From the NCBI GenBank assembly GCA_029964075.1, contig CM057130.1:7254001-7318000 (forward strand): 64,000 nt of DNA. Reading direction: 5' to 3'. Both the position numbers and the translations under genes were made by a program. Every line of letters starts with the position of its first letter. Position 1 is the first letter of the stretch. The notes under the pieces were generated by a model. That model did no database searches. It worked only from the letters and a program-made list of their open reading frames with translations, and was not told the origin of the DNA. Positions 33,601-48,600 of the stretch are shown one piece after another. This stretch comes from Patiria pectinifera (taxonomy: Eukaryota > Echinodermata > Asteroidea > Valvatida > Asterinidae).

Positions 33601-36600
33601 CACAAATTACAAATGACGGACTGTACCTTTAAAACTCTGGGTCACAATGAATATTCATTTGAGCAAGACGAAAGCCCAAAGAAGGGTGTTTTAGTTCTTT
33701 AATTCAACTGATAAGATCGCAGTTACATTATTTTACCGAAGTCTTATAGCCCAAGTATTTACCAACAATTAGGTACTCAAGGCGCTGGAAATTATGTCTA
33801 TTATTAAAAACAGGCAAAATGAAGTTTATGAGAAATATGAGACCAATTATGTAGCACATTTATAGGGGGTTTACAAGGTGCTGCGGCGCATAAGACAGCC
33901 ACTGCCAGAAACACCTAGTGTTACTGGGTTCTTTAACATGCATTACACAACACACGGGACCTACGGCTCTACGTTCCATTCGAAAGACGAAGGAATAATG
34001 GTAAAGTGCCTTGCTCAAGAGCACAAAGGACCATGTTCCCTTTCAGGATTCCAACCCATGTACCATGGCACACAAGTGGAACATCCTAACCATTGGACCA
34101 CAGCAGCCCAACATTAAATAAGCATTTCAACACTGCAATTTACAACAAGGTACATTTGGTTGCAAAAGTGAAGCAAACGAAAAAAATAAAAAAATAAAAT
34201 ATAAAAAAAACGGCACCAAAAACACAAAGAGTTAGGCGTTTCATGACACTAACATAATGATTCCTAAGCCCTGGACCTACCGGTACCTTAAAGGACATTA
34301 TTCCGTAAAATTTTTCGGGTCCAGATAACGTCCAACAGATTTAGCAGTTCCCAGTTCTGAATGCAAACCAACTGTATCACAATTAGTTGAGAGTTGCTGA
34401 TCAGGATGGAGATACAATTTCAGCTGTTGAAGTGATGACCACTGACCGACGCCGATCAGACAAAATCTTGAAGGTCTGTGACAACCTCTTCCACAAATCA
34501 GGAAGGCATTAATCCCTTGCAAGCCCCAAGATTTGACTGTAATTTATGGTACTCTTTGATTAATCCTGTTGACCATCAACAGCAATGTGTGACTGACCGC
34601 GATAAACCGGGTGATTTACAGGAACTCTGGACGGATCCTGTTGACCTCAGTGACTTTCTCCAATTCATCCAACGTCCAAGCTTGTCCACAACCCATCAGG
34701 GAACAGACACAAGACAAAAAAAGCCCAGTCGCAGCCTGTTTCTCTGGGAATTGCGTGCCGAGATCATAATTACAGAATGGGTCCCGCCGGATTCCACGTA
34801 TAATTGAAACTGCATTGAGATAATTGTGAATTATTGAAAAAGACAATTTTGGTCCCAGAAGACAAAGCGAGCGGCAGATATTCTTGCTTTGGCTTGAGGA
34901 TGCAATGAAAGGATGATCTTTGAGCTCACGGCCAGGCTGAATTATTAATTTGGGGATGACCAAATGATTTCCTCAGCCCTATCGTGCATTGTGTGGCAGA
35001 ATATTTCATTTGAGTTGACTTCTCTTTGGGAGATTTTTTTTCTGCTTGGAAGCACCAACTGATGATTTCCAAAGGGTCAGCAGCTTCTTTCATAGATTTC
35101 ATTCAATAGCAATCCCCCAAAATTAAAAAAACAAATTCCCATAAATTCTGGAGAGTCAGTCTATTTCACTACAGTATGTCCCAAAACAAGTGTCCTCCTG
35201 AATACTTTTGAAATGCTGATGTGGTTTGGGATGGGAATCATTTGCCCTTGAGCATTAAACTGAGGTCTTGCCATGATTCCAATCCCAATGGCAGACCTGT
35301 TAACAACATGCAGGATTTTACACAGCGTACATAACACAGCAATGAAATTCATGAAGGCACGGAACTCGGTCTAGGTGTCCAAAAATGTTGTTGTGATCAA
35401 TTGACAGTTGTGTACTGATGCATATCTGAAATTAAATGTAACTCAGAGGGGTTCAGGCCAAGGATAAGGAGTATCTGCACAGTCAAAAACTATTAAATTG
35501 ACGGAATGGTTGTGTAGTTATTTCAAAAATAGTCAGATGGACACTTTTTGGAGGACAGGCTGTAAGAAATTCCAGCTTGGCAAACAAGAATTGCCCAATA
35601 TGGTCGGTTCTGAATGGTAGGCTTACATTTACTCCAGAATAAAACACAAGGACCTCTGTTTCTGCAGTCTCAGGGACCAAGACATGGCTACATCAGCATG
35701 TAGGTCATGCCCTAAATACACAGAGTAATTGAAAATGCCACTTCCTTTTTTTAAGGGATTTTGACTACAAAATACAACACCACACTGACAAAATTTGACA
35801 GCTTGGTGATATATTAAACCGACCTCTGGCACAGTCTGGAGTAAACCAGACTGCACCGGTTATCTGAATCCACATTTGGAACATTTTTGGAATGGAAACA
35901 AGAAGTTGGTAAAGGCAAAAACACCCCCAAAATGCTTCTCTGATGTCATAGCGATACAGGATTTCCGCACCAGTTTGTCTGGGACGTCACAAAGCCAGAC
36001 TGTGACGTCACAGATGCGACAGGCTTGTGCACAGACAGTTGGAGATAGTTCAAGACACAGACGTCACGTCTCAGCTCAGGTCTAGCCAACCAGGTGAGAG
36101 AAGCGTGCCTGACCCAAATCGACAGAATTACTCAAGTCTGACTTAAAGGTAAAAAGCGCAGCAAGTAAATTTGGGAAAGCACAGGAGAGCCCTCTCTCTT
36201 GCCAGCTTGCCAGCCTTACCAGCCACCAAACCGGTCAGTTCTCCAACGTGGATCAGGCCAACACAGGCCACCAATATACATCTGGTGAATCTTTATTCTG
36301 ATTTCAGATGTTCTCAAACACCACTCCCACAATGTAGCTCATTTGAACATTGAAATGAACTCCAAGCATGAACAGCAGATGTCGCTATCCGAACACTCAA
36401 GACAGAACACCCATCCCTGTGTGGGTTCACACTTCATACTCACGCAGGCCTACATAACATACCTAGTGTGGTCATTCCTTTGTCTTTGTGTAGTTAAGAA
36501 AAACTGGAGGAAAAAAAACACTTTTTACTCTTACTGTGAATACTCTTTCATAGCCAATGTTTTTATCATGATTTCCTTGACGGTTCCTCTTCATTTTGCG

Positions 36601-39600
36601 ACGGATAACCCTAACCCCAAAATGCCTCTAAACCTGTTTTCCAGAGAGGGGGAAACCTTGTGTGGACCTGGCTTAGTCCACAGAAGGTTCACACAACCTG
36701 CATCCTGTGGACCTGTTTTGTTTTCAGGTCCACACAAAGATGGCAAGGTTGGCACGCACTGGCTTGCGCGCACGTGGCTAATTTGCATCTGGATGAGCCC
36801 AAACATGCAGCATCTTTTCATGGGCGCTGGATATACTCCATTTCAAGGTCTGCATTATCTCACTCTTTGACATCTGTTAGACAGGTACTTATGCACAAGT
36901 CCACTGACTACTGAAATGTTAACATCTGATACAATTTTAATATCTGATACAATTTTAATAAAAGTTAAAACAGTATTCCAAAGAATTAACAGCATCTGAA
37001 GTCTCCCGAAGATTCACCCGAGTCGACATGCAAGGGTCTCTGCCAATCTCCTCACAAGCTCTTGGGTCCAGAAGGAAACAGTCTTATCAACTGGACTCAG
37101 TGAATCACACCTACAACCTACGAAAACCAGTTACCTAACATATCCAATGGATTTCCCTCAATTAGGAACTCACACTTTATACAACATGTAAGCCACACTT
37201 GACATTTAAGGGTCACCAATAATTTCCCCTAAAAAAGCAAACTCGATTTGAAAAGTTGCTTTAATACTTGGGACCGAGGATTGGAGAGACTCCAAGAAAG
37301 CTCAGGAAAATTAGAGACAATTATTATTTGCAAAATGTGACAGGTGTTCAGGACGTGGATATGTGTTTATAGCTCAAGTGGAGATGTCAAAGATCCAGAA
37401 TTATCGGTTAAGGACTACATCCAGGGGCCACAATTAGGTGGTATTGCTCAGGCGGCGTCACAGTCATGCACAGGTTTAAACGCTAAATGCTCAACCAATA
37501 AGGTGCCAGCGTGATATGTCAGTAATGTCGTCTAATTGTGGTCGATGGATTGGTCTACTGGTGTAAATGTGTCATGTGTCATGAGAGGGACCTGTGGGGG
37601 GGGGACCGACAGATTGGGGGGGGGGGAGCCGAGTGCGTATGATGGTCTGTGTGCCTCTTCCATTCGTAAAAATGGGGTCTGCGAAATTGTGATAATAGAA
37701 ATATCCCTTTTAAAGTTGTAATTTTAACGATTTCTGGTTTTCTACATGCATTATTCAAGCTCTTGTTCTACAAAACATGTAAAGTCCAGTATCTCAAGAC
37801 CAATTCTAGAAAAGAATCTGTATTCGCTTCATTCCATCATGCAGTGAATCCTGCAAGCACCTACTTGATCGAATGCACTTAACGTGTAGTAGCACCTTCA
37901 AAGACGCGCACACAATTCCCGCACAAAAATGATCTATCATGTATAATTGCAATCCATAGCTAAGTAATTTGGACCTGGCTCAGCAATTCTCAATGGAGAG
38001 AGCCACCTTGAGGGTCATTTCTGAAACTTTGCAGGCATTCCACCCATTTTCCACCCATTTTCCACCCATCAACCTTATTCATTCACGAGTATTTTTTTGG
38101 AACTTTTCCAGCATAAAAACCTTATCTCCCAATGCAGTGTGGCACAAAAAGTTTGGCTTCAACAAACAGATGTTTCTCAATGATTTATGGACACCTGTAG
38201 AAAATTTGGATGGCAGAAGGAATATTGATGGTGCAAATGAAGTCAGTTTTCTCTTGGAGTGTGTGTGTGTGTGGTTTTAGTTTTTTTTCGGGGGGGGAGG
38301 GGGTGGAGACACGAGAACGGGAGACCGATATATGTAGGAGGCGTTAGACACCCCGGTCCTCTCCTTTTTCCTTTTTCGTAACCAAATAGATTAAATTGGG
38401 GATCCAGACTCCAAAATTAAACCATGATGTAACCGATTGACTTGGCACCGTGCCGCCACCAAGGCACCACGCTAATACGCAACGCAGCGCTGCAAACAGA
38501 TGGACTGTATCACGTATTAACCTGCTTATAATGATTCACAGTCGGTGAGGAACGGCAGGCAGACAGGTTGTCCAATGAGTACAATCCTTATCAAATAGAC
38601 AGACACGCTTCACATGTGTAGAATCAGTTCGTTCTTGATTATCCCTTCGGAACCAATTACCTGGGAATTAGGTGTGAAAGACCGCACAACTGGTCTCAGC
38701 TCTGAGGCACCTTGCGCTGGGCTGGGCTAGTCATCTACTGATCCTGCAGCTTTAGTGCTAATATGAAACCTTCCCACAAGTAAGCACAAACGTCTTTCCA
38801 TTGCAATCAAGTCAATCACAAGTCCTCACAAGTACCGGTGCTTGGAAGTTCTCATCCTCATAAGTCAATCACAAATCCTCCATTCGCGAGTTGACTAACA
38901 AGCTATTCTTATGGACTGTGACAACAGCGTTCAGTTGTTATAGGTCTCTCTCAAAAACGGCCATCTCTGTAGAACTGCAACTGCGTATTTACGCAATCAA
39001 GCACCCATTACGCAGTGTTCCAAACGAAATGTATTCGAAATACGACGCAGCCGATGCGCGTTATGCAAGTTGACGCTCAAAATGCCGATGCACGTGGATG
39101 GTCTGTAGGAAATAATGTCATTTGTGAGAGACGTATTGTTCTTCCCCTATTACTTGTGACTGGAACTGGGCAAGTTCACGCAAGAACTTTTGTTGACCAA
39201 TGATTAACCATGGTTTGACTAAAGCTAGCCTGAACTCTGTCTAGTCGACGATGGTTGACTACGCTAGTCGACTATTTGGAACCAGTCTACTGGCTCTGGT
39301 TGCATCGCTGGTAACCAATAGTGACGCCCTTTCATAACGTACAGCAGGGAGCCAGGACCCAGAAGTTTTGCGATGACATTATGACCAGCGTTTGACTAGA
39401 GACGTTCGCACATTGCTATTAGTGCGCAGGCGTAAGTTAACATCACAAATCAACCACAGTCGATTAATGGTCCTTGCACGAACTTGCTCATGTGTGTTAC
39501 TGGCAGCCGTAGCCGTAGCCAAGTGACAATCTGACATGGATATAGCAGCCTTTGGTATGAGCTGAATACTTTCTATGCAAAGCACCACAATTTTCAGTCA

Positions 39601-42600
39601 CATTTACCCTTACTCCCTAGCATGATTTACAAGGAACCATACCCATCCTCGCTAATGCCAACACCATATGGGAAACTGCACAAATATTTCTGACTCTGAT
39701 TCTGGAGGTGTGCCAATCCAATGTAAAAGACTGTCAGTTTTGGGGCACTGTACCAATCCTGACAGATTCCAACGTTTGGGGTTTAATGGGTTGAGTTCTG
39801 TTAGGTTTTAAAAAACAAAAACCCAAGAATATACGCAAATTATCAGCATTTGTATCAATCATCAACCGATGTTTTCAAACCCAAACTGAGTTTCTTCATG
39901 GGACCGAAACCGAAACCTTTCTGGAATCCAAGTGCAAAAATTAGGCCATGTGCGCATAGCCCGAGTTCCTCTAAGGATTCAGACAATCTGTTTCTGACAT
40001 TCAGAGCACACTAGAGAAGACTTTCAACCCTTTTTAAATTCCCACTTACCTTCTGCATCAAGAGTGCCTGAACCACTTGATTAGCCACCTGTGGGAATAA
40101 AAACATGACTCTGCTCAACCCATGTCTCCTGATGTTACCATTCATGAAAGAGTTGTTCATTAAAGCATGCATGTCTACAAGAAGAAAATTGAGCCACGAA
40201 AGAATGTTCAAATAAAGAGAACATTTGGCATTTTAGTCTTCACACAAAATGGCAACCCCAAACAAGGGCGGATCCAGAACACAATTTTCGGGGGGGGGGG
40301 GCCAAAAAAATTTGGTCCCCCAAAAAAGTGGGTCAAAAAATTACGGCGTGGGGTTCGGGGCCCGCTTAAGGGCCCCGAACATTTTTTGGATTCTAGATGC
40401 TCTGTGGTGCGATCTGAGGCAACTTCTGACCACTTTAACCAATGTTTTTTGAGGAAAAGATGGCGGTGTGCTCATTGCCTGCCTTTATTGCGATGTCACA
40501 TTAAAAAAAAAAAAATTGGTTTCGTTTTTGGGGGGGGGGCCATGGCCCCCTTTGGCCCCCCCCCCCCGGATCCGCCCTTGACCCCAAACACTCTGCAGCC
40601 ACTCTCTCCATCAGAAATTTCTCTCCACCAGTATTTTTCATGATAGGATTTGGCATAGAGGAGATGTATGTTTGCCCTTAACCGACATTATGTAAATTAC
40701 GTAAACGCAAAATTCCATGTTTGAGAAACAGGAAATACTATGTAGTTAACGATCAAGTGCTGCAGCTGTTTGGAATTACTGCAGAGTCTCGTCAATGGAA
40801 AATTAATACCTGTATTTATTTAGGCCGGCCTGATTTGGGGAGTCAAGTTGGCGCAGCAGTTCTTTCCTCGCCTGCCACCTCTATGGCCCAGGTACGATTA
40901 CTACCCGGTCCACATGTGGATTGGGTTTCCAGTCCCTAGCTGATTCCAGGGGTTTTCCCCAATATTCTACTGGGGTTTTCTTTCCTCCCACCTCTAAAAC
41001 TATAATCGTCTTCTCTAGTCTGCAGGTATTGTGAGCTACAGTGCCTAGGGCGCTTTTGAGGAATCCTTGGCTTCATTACCAGAAATAAATTATACTAATA
41101 AAAGTAATTGGTGCGGCTCCATTCTGGAGTGTTTGTCTGAAATAGATGGTAAGGAATTAACATTAGACCCACCTCGTCCAGGCATCGCTCGTACTGCTCC
41201 CTCTGATTCTCATTCTCCAGGACCAGAGCCGAGTTCTCCGCTTCCAAGAGTCGTATCCTCTCCAAGAGCATCGTCTTCTCCTTCATGATTTCTTCTTGCC
41301 CAACCTAGGAGCACAAAAGACACAGAGAGTGATTGATTATTGGATCTGTGCATTCAATGCTGAGGGCGCTGTTTCGTTTGACTCAGAGACAACTGTTGAC
41401 ACTGAAATGTCACTGAACGTGATAGCGTCAGTTCCTTTCCAAGCACAAAAAGTTGTGTGCGTGTGTGCTCTAACCTCGCATACTCTTTGTGGACTTGTGA
41501 ACAAAAGAGGTCCACAGGGTGCAGGAAGCGTGAAGGTTTTGTGGACTTGCACACTTCCACACTAGGTCTCCATGTTAGTATATCACGGTGATTTCATCAG
41601 ATGACGAATTACACGTACAGGCAATTTTTAGGAAAAACAGTTATCAAATTAACTTATACCAAATGAACCAAATAAACTATTACCTTTATATTTTCTAATC
41701 TTGTGGACCATACCTCAATAAAAATGTTAACACCAATTCGTTTTACCTTTACGTTTGGCGTTACCAAAAGATCAAAATAGGTGAATTCAAAATGTAAACA
41801 AAAGCTTGAGCAAATATTCCCCCAAGACCCGGGAGGTGGGAAGGCCACATCGTGTATGCCATTACTTTGTTAACTGTTAGCAGCTTTTCCCCTGCATACC
41901 TATTTGAGGTATGAAAAAGGGGGAGGGGGAAGAAGTAGAGAGGGGGAGGGACAGACCAAGACGGTCACTCATCATGAAGGAATTAAGACTCAAGCCAATG
42001 ACCACCTGTGCAACACACAAATATCAATTACCAAAATGACCGATGACCTTATCTAAACGGATATTAGCAAAACTGGATAGGTATCAGCTGCAGACAGCTA
42101 AAGGTTTAGGTCAAAGTGAAAGACAGACTTCAAGCCTAATTGTCTGATTAGAGACACTCGTGAAATTTGAGGGGGCTAGAAGTGTGGTTGTGTGGTACGT
42201 CTGCCGAGCTCATGAATAAAAGTTATACCCTCGAAATATTCTATATTAAAGAGTTGTGAGAGCCATGGCATTGGGGAATTGAAGAGATATATGGCAATGA
42301 ACCTCTTGCCCGGACTTGGGGCTTCCAATTCTGAGCATTTTGGACGCGATTTGGCCCGAAAGTGGTGCTTTTTAGCCATGTTGTGGAGGGATCGTTTCAA
42401 GATGGCTACTTTTCCACTTTGGGAAAAATACGGGGTCGTCTTCTTTGGGTGAGAATTTCTGGAAAAGTCAATTGTCAACCCACCAAAAATTGAAAAGAAA
42501 ATGAAAGATGACATGTTGATCATCATTTTTCTGTGCAGCCTAAATACCTGTGAGAGTTCTGAGTATTTTTGAAAGAACGTTATAGTATGGGCATTTAGCA

Positions 42601-45600
42601 CTAGTGTCTATGGAATTCTAATATGTGATGCGATCAAGATAAATGAGTCATTTGTCGACCCTGGTCAATTTTTATTTTTTTACAGATTTGAAACGAGCAC
42701 AATCTCAGCAATACTGCTGGGTATACCGCATGCTGATACCATCTTTAGTTCCAAAATTATGGAGATCGGAACACCAAGAAATGTGATGAAGTGATGTGCC
42801 GAAGTGGCCCTATTTTGGCCTGAATCTCCAATTGAAAGTTCCCGACAAACGACTCATTTTAATAGCTTGATCGCATCACATATAGGGTTGCAACCTCACA
42901 GGTGCATCATTAATGGAGCAACCAATCACGTTTCAGCTTTGAGTTAGAAGTTGTAACTCTTGGACTGCAGCACAGACCCCTCGATATTTAGCTTTGTTAG
43001 CAGGTTTTGAAAGCTGCACAGCCTCTCAGGTAGTTTTTAAGCCAAAGCGAGGGCAGTACATGGTAGCAGCACCATTTTAATGAAACAAGCGCAGGTTGCA
43101 CTATGCTCAGGACAAAAAAAAAACAGAGAAAGCCTACTGTTTTATACCCAGAAAATTAGTTTTGTCATTTTGTTTTTCTTTTTATGACACTACAAACTAG
43201 TGAACACCTAAAGCCATCGACAAAAAAACCTGTTTCAGTCACAGCTAACAGCTAAGTGTCAATAAATGGCGCCAGTGTAGCCGACTACTCAAAGAAACAA
43301 AAGTAAGGCCTGCAAAACAAACCAAGCAACCAACTGTTAAATCAAATCTATGTATTTCCAGAAAGCTACAGGCTGCTTCACATTTTTCGTTTGGTGAGTA
43401 TTCACTGTCCAGTGTGTAAATTATCCAGCTTTATCCACACCAAACCATCAAAATCTGGTAGTGAAGTTGATACTTGGAATGTTCTCCACTACAACTCTGC
43501 ACCTTTCACACAGATTGAAACAATCTTATGCCAAACACCTGTCAAGCACACACACCTGTAACTCAATTATCAACTACATGTACCTGTACTGTACAAGTAT
43601 GTTTTTTGTAAGCCCAGTAAAAAAACATCTACATACCTTGTAGACAAAAATCGAGCCTGCCAAACCATTGAAGTTTTTCCCAAGCAGACCACGTTTATCT
43701 GCACCAAGCACGTCTGAAATCACACTCATACTTCACTAATCGCAGAAAACAAGTCCGCTTCTCAACGATGGTAAAAAAAACACTGCGATGTCAGAACCAG
43801 TCAACCGCTACGACTGTTCCTCACGTTGACAACAACCATTCTTTGAAAAGTTCCTGGCAGCTATCGCGGCAATTTTTTTGGCGGGGAGCTTTGAGACAGT
43901 GTCCTGGTATACTGCGATGACTAATGAGCGCATGTTGCTGCTGTATCCAGGTACCGGTTAACATGGGCGATCGTACTTGAACATGGGGGATAACCATCTT
44001 GCAGAAGTGACCAATTTGTCTACCACTAAAGGTAGATGTAATACTTTTTTCGAGGAAAATTGGGTAATTACAACGGACATGTACGTTCCACAAAGGATAC
44101 TAATTCAATTACCCAATCCGTAACTGAGTCTGAAGCCTACTAATCTTGAGTAACTTTTTTCATTAATTCTAATCAAGAAAAGTTGGCAAATTCAAGTTGG
44201 CCTAACTGGAACTAGCTGTGATGCTAAGCTTTGGTTTGATTTTGAACGCTTATTGTTTAAATCTTCAGAAAAAGCTGAGCAATCTTGAAGGAAATCACAT
44301 TAAGTAGTTCCAAATTGTTATTTTTGTTCACAAAAAAAATACTGGTATACATGCTCACTGTATTAGATATAATTCGGAAGTTGGGGAAAGAAATGTTCCT
44401 GGGTCATAAATTTGATCGAAATGAGCCGGGAAGTCCTAATCAGTACCTAACTGTCCTAGGGGAGTTCAGGAACATTGAACATGTATGTTCCTTGTCAAAA
44501 CTGAGCAAAAACCATACTTGAGGTTTTAAGGGCAATTTATGTGGTGGATTGGGGGGGGAGTGCTGGAAGAACAAACTTGCAATCTTTTAAGGACGATTTT
44601 AAACATTTCAAATCATTTGTCAATGATGCTTAACCCATTAGCACCTACATTGTATAACATTGTGTTTATTCACTGAAGAGTTGTTGTTTTAATACCATAG
44701 AGTGTTTGGGCAGTTTTGTACGCTACACTGAGTAACAGGCAGGGCGGTTTTGCGCGATACAGTGACTTAAGGGTTAAAGGGAATATACATCATTTGCTTT
44801 TGCTGCAATTTTCAGAAATGGATGGAATTGGGGGGTTGGAAATATATAGCAAATATAGTTAATACACCGGCTTTTTTGAGGTTTTGGGTTCAAAAATGCT
44901 ATAATAACCAAGAAAAACAATCATTTTCCTGTAGTCTGGTTCCCTGCCTCCATATACGAAGAAACAGAGCAGTTTACATACATTGGGGAATTGTAAGGTC
45001 AGGGAACCAGTCTAGCTGGCTTGTTACCCGTTCATAGGTGTGTAATCGATTGCAAACAAGTGCGATGGTCAATTGGGGCCAGTATTTGAAAAAAAGCCAG
45101 TTTTTTCCAACGCTGATCGGCCGACCAGCGTTGGAAATTGATACAAAAATACCACTTTTCTTGAAAATGACAGTATACTAGGTGCCATGATTTTACAGGA
45201 TGCTTTACACTGTCATTCACTAACAGTCCAGCAAGGTATTTCAAAATGATTTGGTAGTTTTATTTTTTGATGTTTGCAAATGTTGTATTATCCCTTTAAT
45301 CACCCATCCAGTTTTTAGCAACCCTGAATTGTTGATGCAATCACTCAGGTACTTTGTATTAGTGAGGAACGACTATCTGGGAACAATTTATCTAACGTCT
45401 ATTGAGTTACCGGCAAGTTGATGTAAATTAACCTTGAGCTGCGTCGCAGACGCTGACTAACTTCCCTTGCCACCCCTGATCCACTGCCAGGTACGTGGTA
45501 TGTTACAACCACCCTCCCACTTTTAGGGGAGGGGCGGAGTTAGAGGCACTCTGACCGAGATTCTTAAACAAAACAATTTGGAGAAGTGGGCCGACGGAAG

Positions 45601-48600
45601 GAAGGCCTTACGGGAACGCAGACTGCAGAGAGCACATTCCTGTCCCTCCAGCTAAAAGTTAACAATTCACAAATGTTATCGAGTGGATCTTGCTTTGGAA
45701 CGAAATAGAAATGATGGACAGCAGTCTGCGAAACTCTCAGGAAAGATACGCCACTTGTCGAGAAATCCCAAGGTCTCTGTCTTAATCCGTAATCAAAAAA
45801 CTTCCTGGTCAATTACTGTCCAGAAACATGTGTGGAGCACCTGGGAAGGTCAAGGTTTTCCCCCAAAAAAATTATGACACATTTTGAAACAAAGGCCTTG
45901 TCCAAAATGGGTTCCCAGAGTTGTAATTGTCTGAAGTGTCATTGCAAAATTTGCAAGAGTTAAAATGTGTTCAACTTTTACAAAATTGCAGTGTGAAAAC
46001 CTGCTGGTTTGTTTTTGCGCTGAGTATGAACCGACCTTAAGACCAAAACAATTGAGTGGTCAAACCCATAGCCAAGATTTTTAGTACAATCCTAAAAATT
46101 CCAACAATGCAAATGGTACCCTCTAGTGGTGGAAACTTGAAAACCTTCCAGAAGCATCATCCTGAAATCAATACCTAAAGAATTACTGTCACCATAAAAA
46201 AAATTGTTTCTGAAAATAACTGTGGAATTTCAGGGTTGTAAACGTGGCATGGCGAGTATTGCCTTAGGGGCCTTTCGTTCAGTACTGGATTTCTGGAAAA
46301 AGAGATCCTAAAACTTTGGTTACACACTTTTCACAGGAAATGGATAATGAGCAATTCCAGCATAATGAAAGGAGGTGTAATGCCCGTGACAGAGCCAATT
46401 AACCAGGATATCTTATTAATGATTCAGAGAAATGATACCAGACTCCTAGTCTGTAATCTCCTTGACCATTACTAGATGATGGATGTATAAGAATTGAAAA
46501 ATATACTTTCAGGTTTATTTCACTGTATGAGTAGGGCTAATAAACTGTACATTTGAATATCTACCGATTATCCAAATACAATTTTTTTAAATTCCAATAT
46601 TCGAAAAATGTTAGCAGTCCTGAAATATACAAGTAGAAAGTACAATGTGTGTGGTTTTGTTGTTTGTCAAATGCCACATGGAATGAATGCCACTTTTGTG
46701 ATGGTTTAAAACATCCTAGCCGTTACTTTTGGATAAAGAACTGAGTACTACAGAATACTATGAGCGTTGTGCACACTCATATGCTGAAGTATTTCACACT
46801 ACAGTTACAGTGTAGTAGTATTTTGTAGCTTCAGGTGAGGTTAGGGAGCCTCCATGAGGAATACTACCGTAGCTCAAATATCTTCTTAAAATCGGTCAAA
46901 TATCAGGCATTCCGTGACCTGTTATTGATATTGGTTGTTGTTGGCGTCCGAGTTTCATTTTAACGAGCTCTTCAATTTTGTTGACAAGCATACATGTAGG
47001 TACAAGAAAAGTACGGGAGCCGCTCAAGGCTGCAGGCGCATGCTTAACTTGATCAGTGCACTATGAAATTGAATATTTGAATATTCAATCAAGCTGTTGG
47101 AGTAATCAAATAATAAATTATTCGAAAACGCACAACCCTAGAGTGATGTTTGCTTTAAAGAGGCCAGCTCAAGAAAATGAAGAGGACAGCTTTGAAGGTT
47201 TTTATGACGAGAGCTTGTATCCAGGAAATCGGCCTAAATCTAATCCATCAGGAGCGTCTGTGAACTATTGCTTGACCCGTGTCACTGTCTGGGTCTCCCG
47301 TAGGCAACACACCTGTACACTGACGCAATCGGGTCTAGTGCATAATTATTAAAGAGCTTGGGACAAAAAGAGCTACATTGTACAATCATCAAAAGCATGA
47401 GTGCAGTGGGGATGTTTCGTTGTTCATTATTTTTTTACAACATGTACACGTACCACTGAAAATGACCACATTAAAATCAATTAACAAATACCGGTACACT
47501 GCAAGGAGTATTGGCCTAAAAGTTTTCATAAATACATTTTTTTAACACCACTTTAAGGATGTCTTCCCTGTGCTATTTTAGAGATCACCTTGAAAAATAG
47601 ATTGGGTTATTTTTTGAATTGCTATTTTTCTAGCTAAATATATCAAATGAAAAAAAAAAACCAACCAATGTTTAGTTACTGAATTATATCTTCACAAAAT
47701 TTGAATGATTGACTGCCAGACAATAATACAGCTCTCACAGGGCGGCTCATTTGTGCGCAAACTGAAAGCCCTTTTTCAGATGCTTGCAGATATCCAAAAG
47801 TATAGAGTAGGGTTTTTTGGGCTAAAACTAAACTCTACAAATTGAATTTTTTTTTAGGAGACCAAATTAAATCCAGTTTTTGAAGAGCATGGGGTTGTTG
47901 TTGGCGTCCGTCTGTCACAAGAGACAATGGAGTTTTGCGCCATGGGTCAGTCCCTGGTAGAGCTGCAGTGCCTGCTGTGGTTCTACAGTCCAATCCTGGA
48001 GCCGCAGACCTTGTTGCAATTGCTGCAAGTGAAAGCTGATGTTGACCTCTGTCGTCCACGCTCTTGTCTCTCCTCCAACTGTTCGTCTCTCCTCTGTTCT
48101 CCCCTCTGTTCGCTCCTCAGTATGCCTGCCTTGACGACATGCCTCCACTTGCTGCGGTCTGCTGCCACGGCTTCCCAACTACAATCCTGGCCAAATCTCG
48201 CTGGAACCCCAACCCCCCAGCCCCCAGTCAATGTTGTCTCTCATGCGCGGTGTGTGCTCCATCCCCTGAAGGGAACAACACTGACCGGGGGAGCGGGGGA
48301 GTTGGTGACCGTTGGAGGCAAAGGTTATTTCCAAGTGTCCCAACCATTTTGGCCGGGATTGTAGTTGGGTTGATGTCGCTGGCCTTAGTGTCACATTTGC
48401 AGACATCCTTAAAGTGTAGGGCTGGTCTTCCAACAGGTGTGGTGCCCATGGCAAGCTCTCCATGCTCATTTTGTCCTGATTACATGGAAAAAGCTTAGGC
48501 TATATTGCACATTTCAAATGTACATTCAACACACGTACAATTAGAAAAATCACTCAATGCGACATACATGAAGGATTTAACTTCACTAATTTGATCTCAT

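Larger units (their letters stand above)
28371..40049 (-). other. NCKAP5 intron D-E
   Basis: 11.7 kb, phase 0, GTAAGT...GTCACAG. It contains a G-rich minisatellite, the TCACAAGTCC tract, a 42 bp triplicate, a putative alternative first exon (31184-31264), a hAT MITE, a TTAA MITE and a SINE. Stretches where I see nothing are 28645-29500, 29860-30827, 31410-32521, 34120-36650, 36760-38805 and 38885-39600. Confidence 0.65.
40089..41172 (-). other. NCKAP5 intron C-D
   Basis: 1.08 kb, phase 0, GTGGGT...TCCCACAG. It contains a hAT MITE (40263-40580) and a SINE-like segment (40855-41080). Confidence 0.75.

Noticed and set aside
34050..34117. A functional tRNA gene on the minus strand
   Set aside because: A- and B-box-like sequences are present, but there is no cloverleaf-compatible acceptor stem and the sequence continues into a SINE body.
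47927..48498. Long plus-strand open frames (145 and 144 codons) in a GC-rich block
   Set aside because: The minus strand there encodes recognisable LINE C-terminal motifs. The plus-strand frames are shadows.
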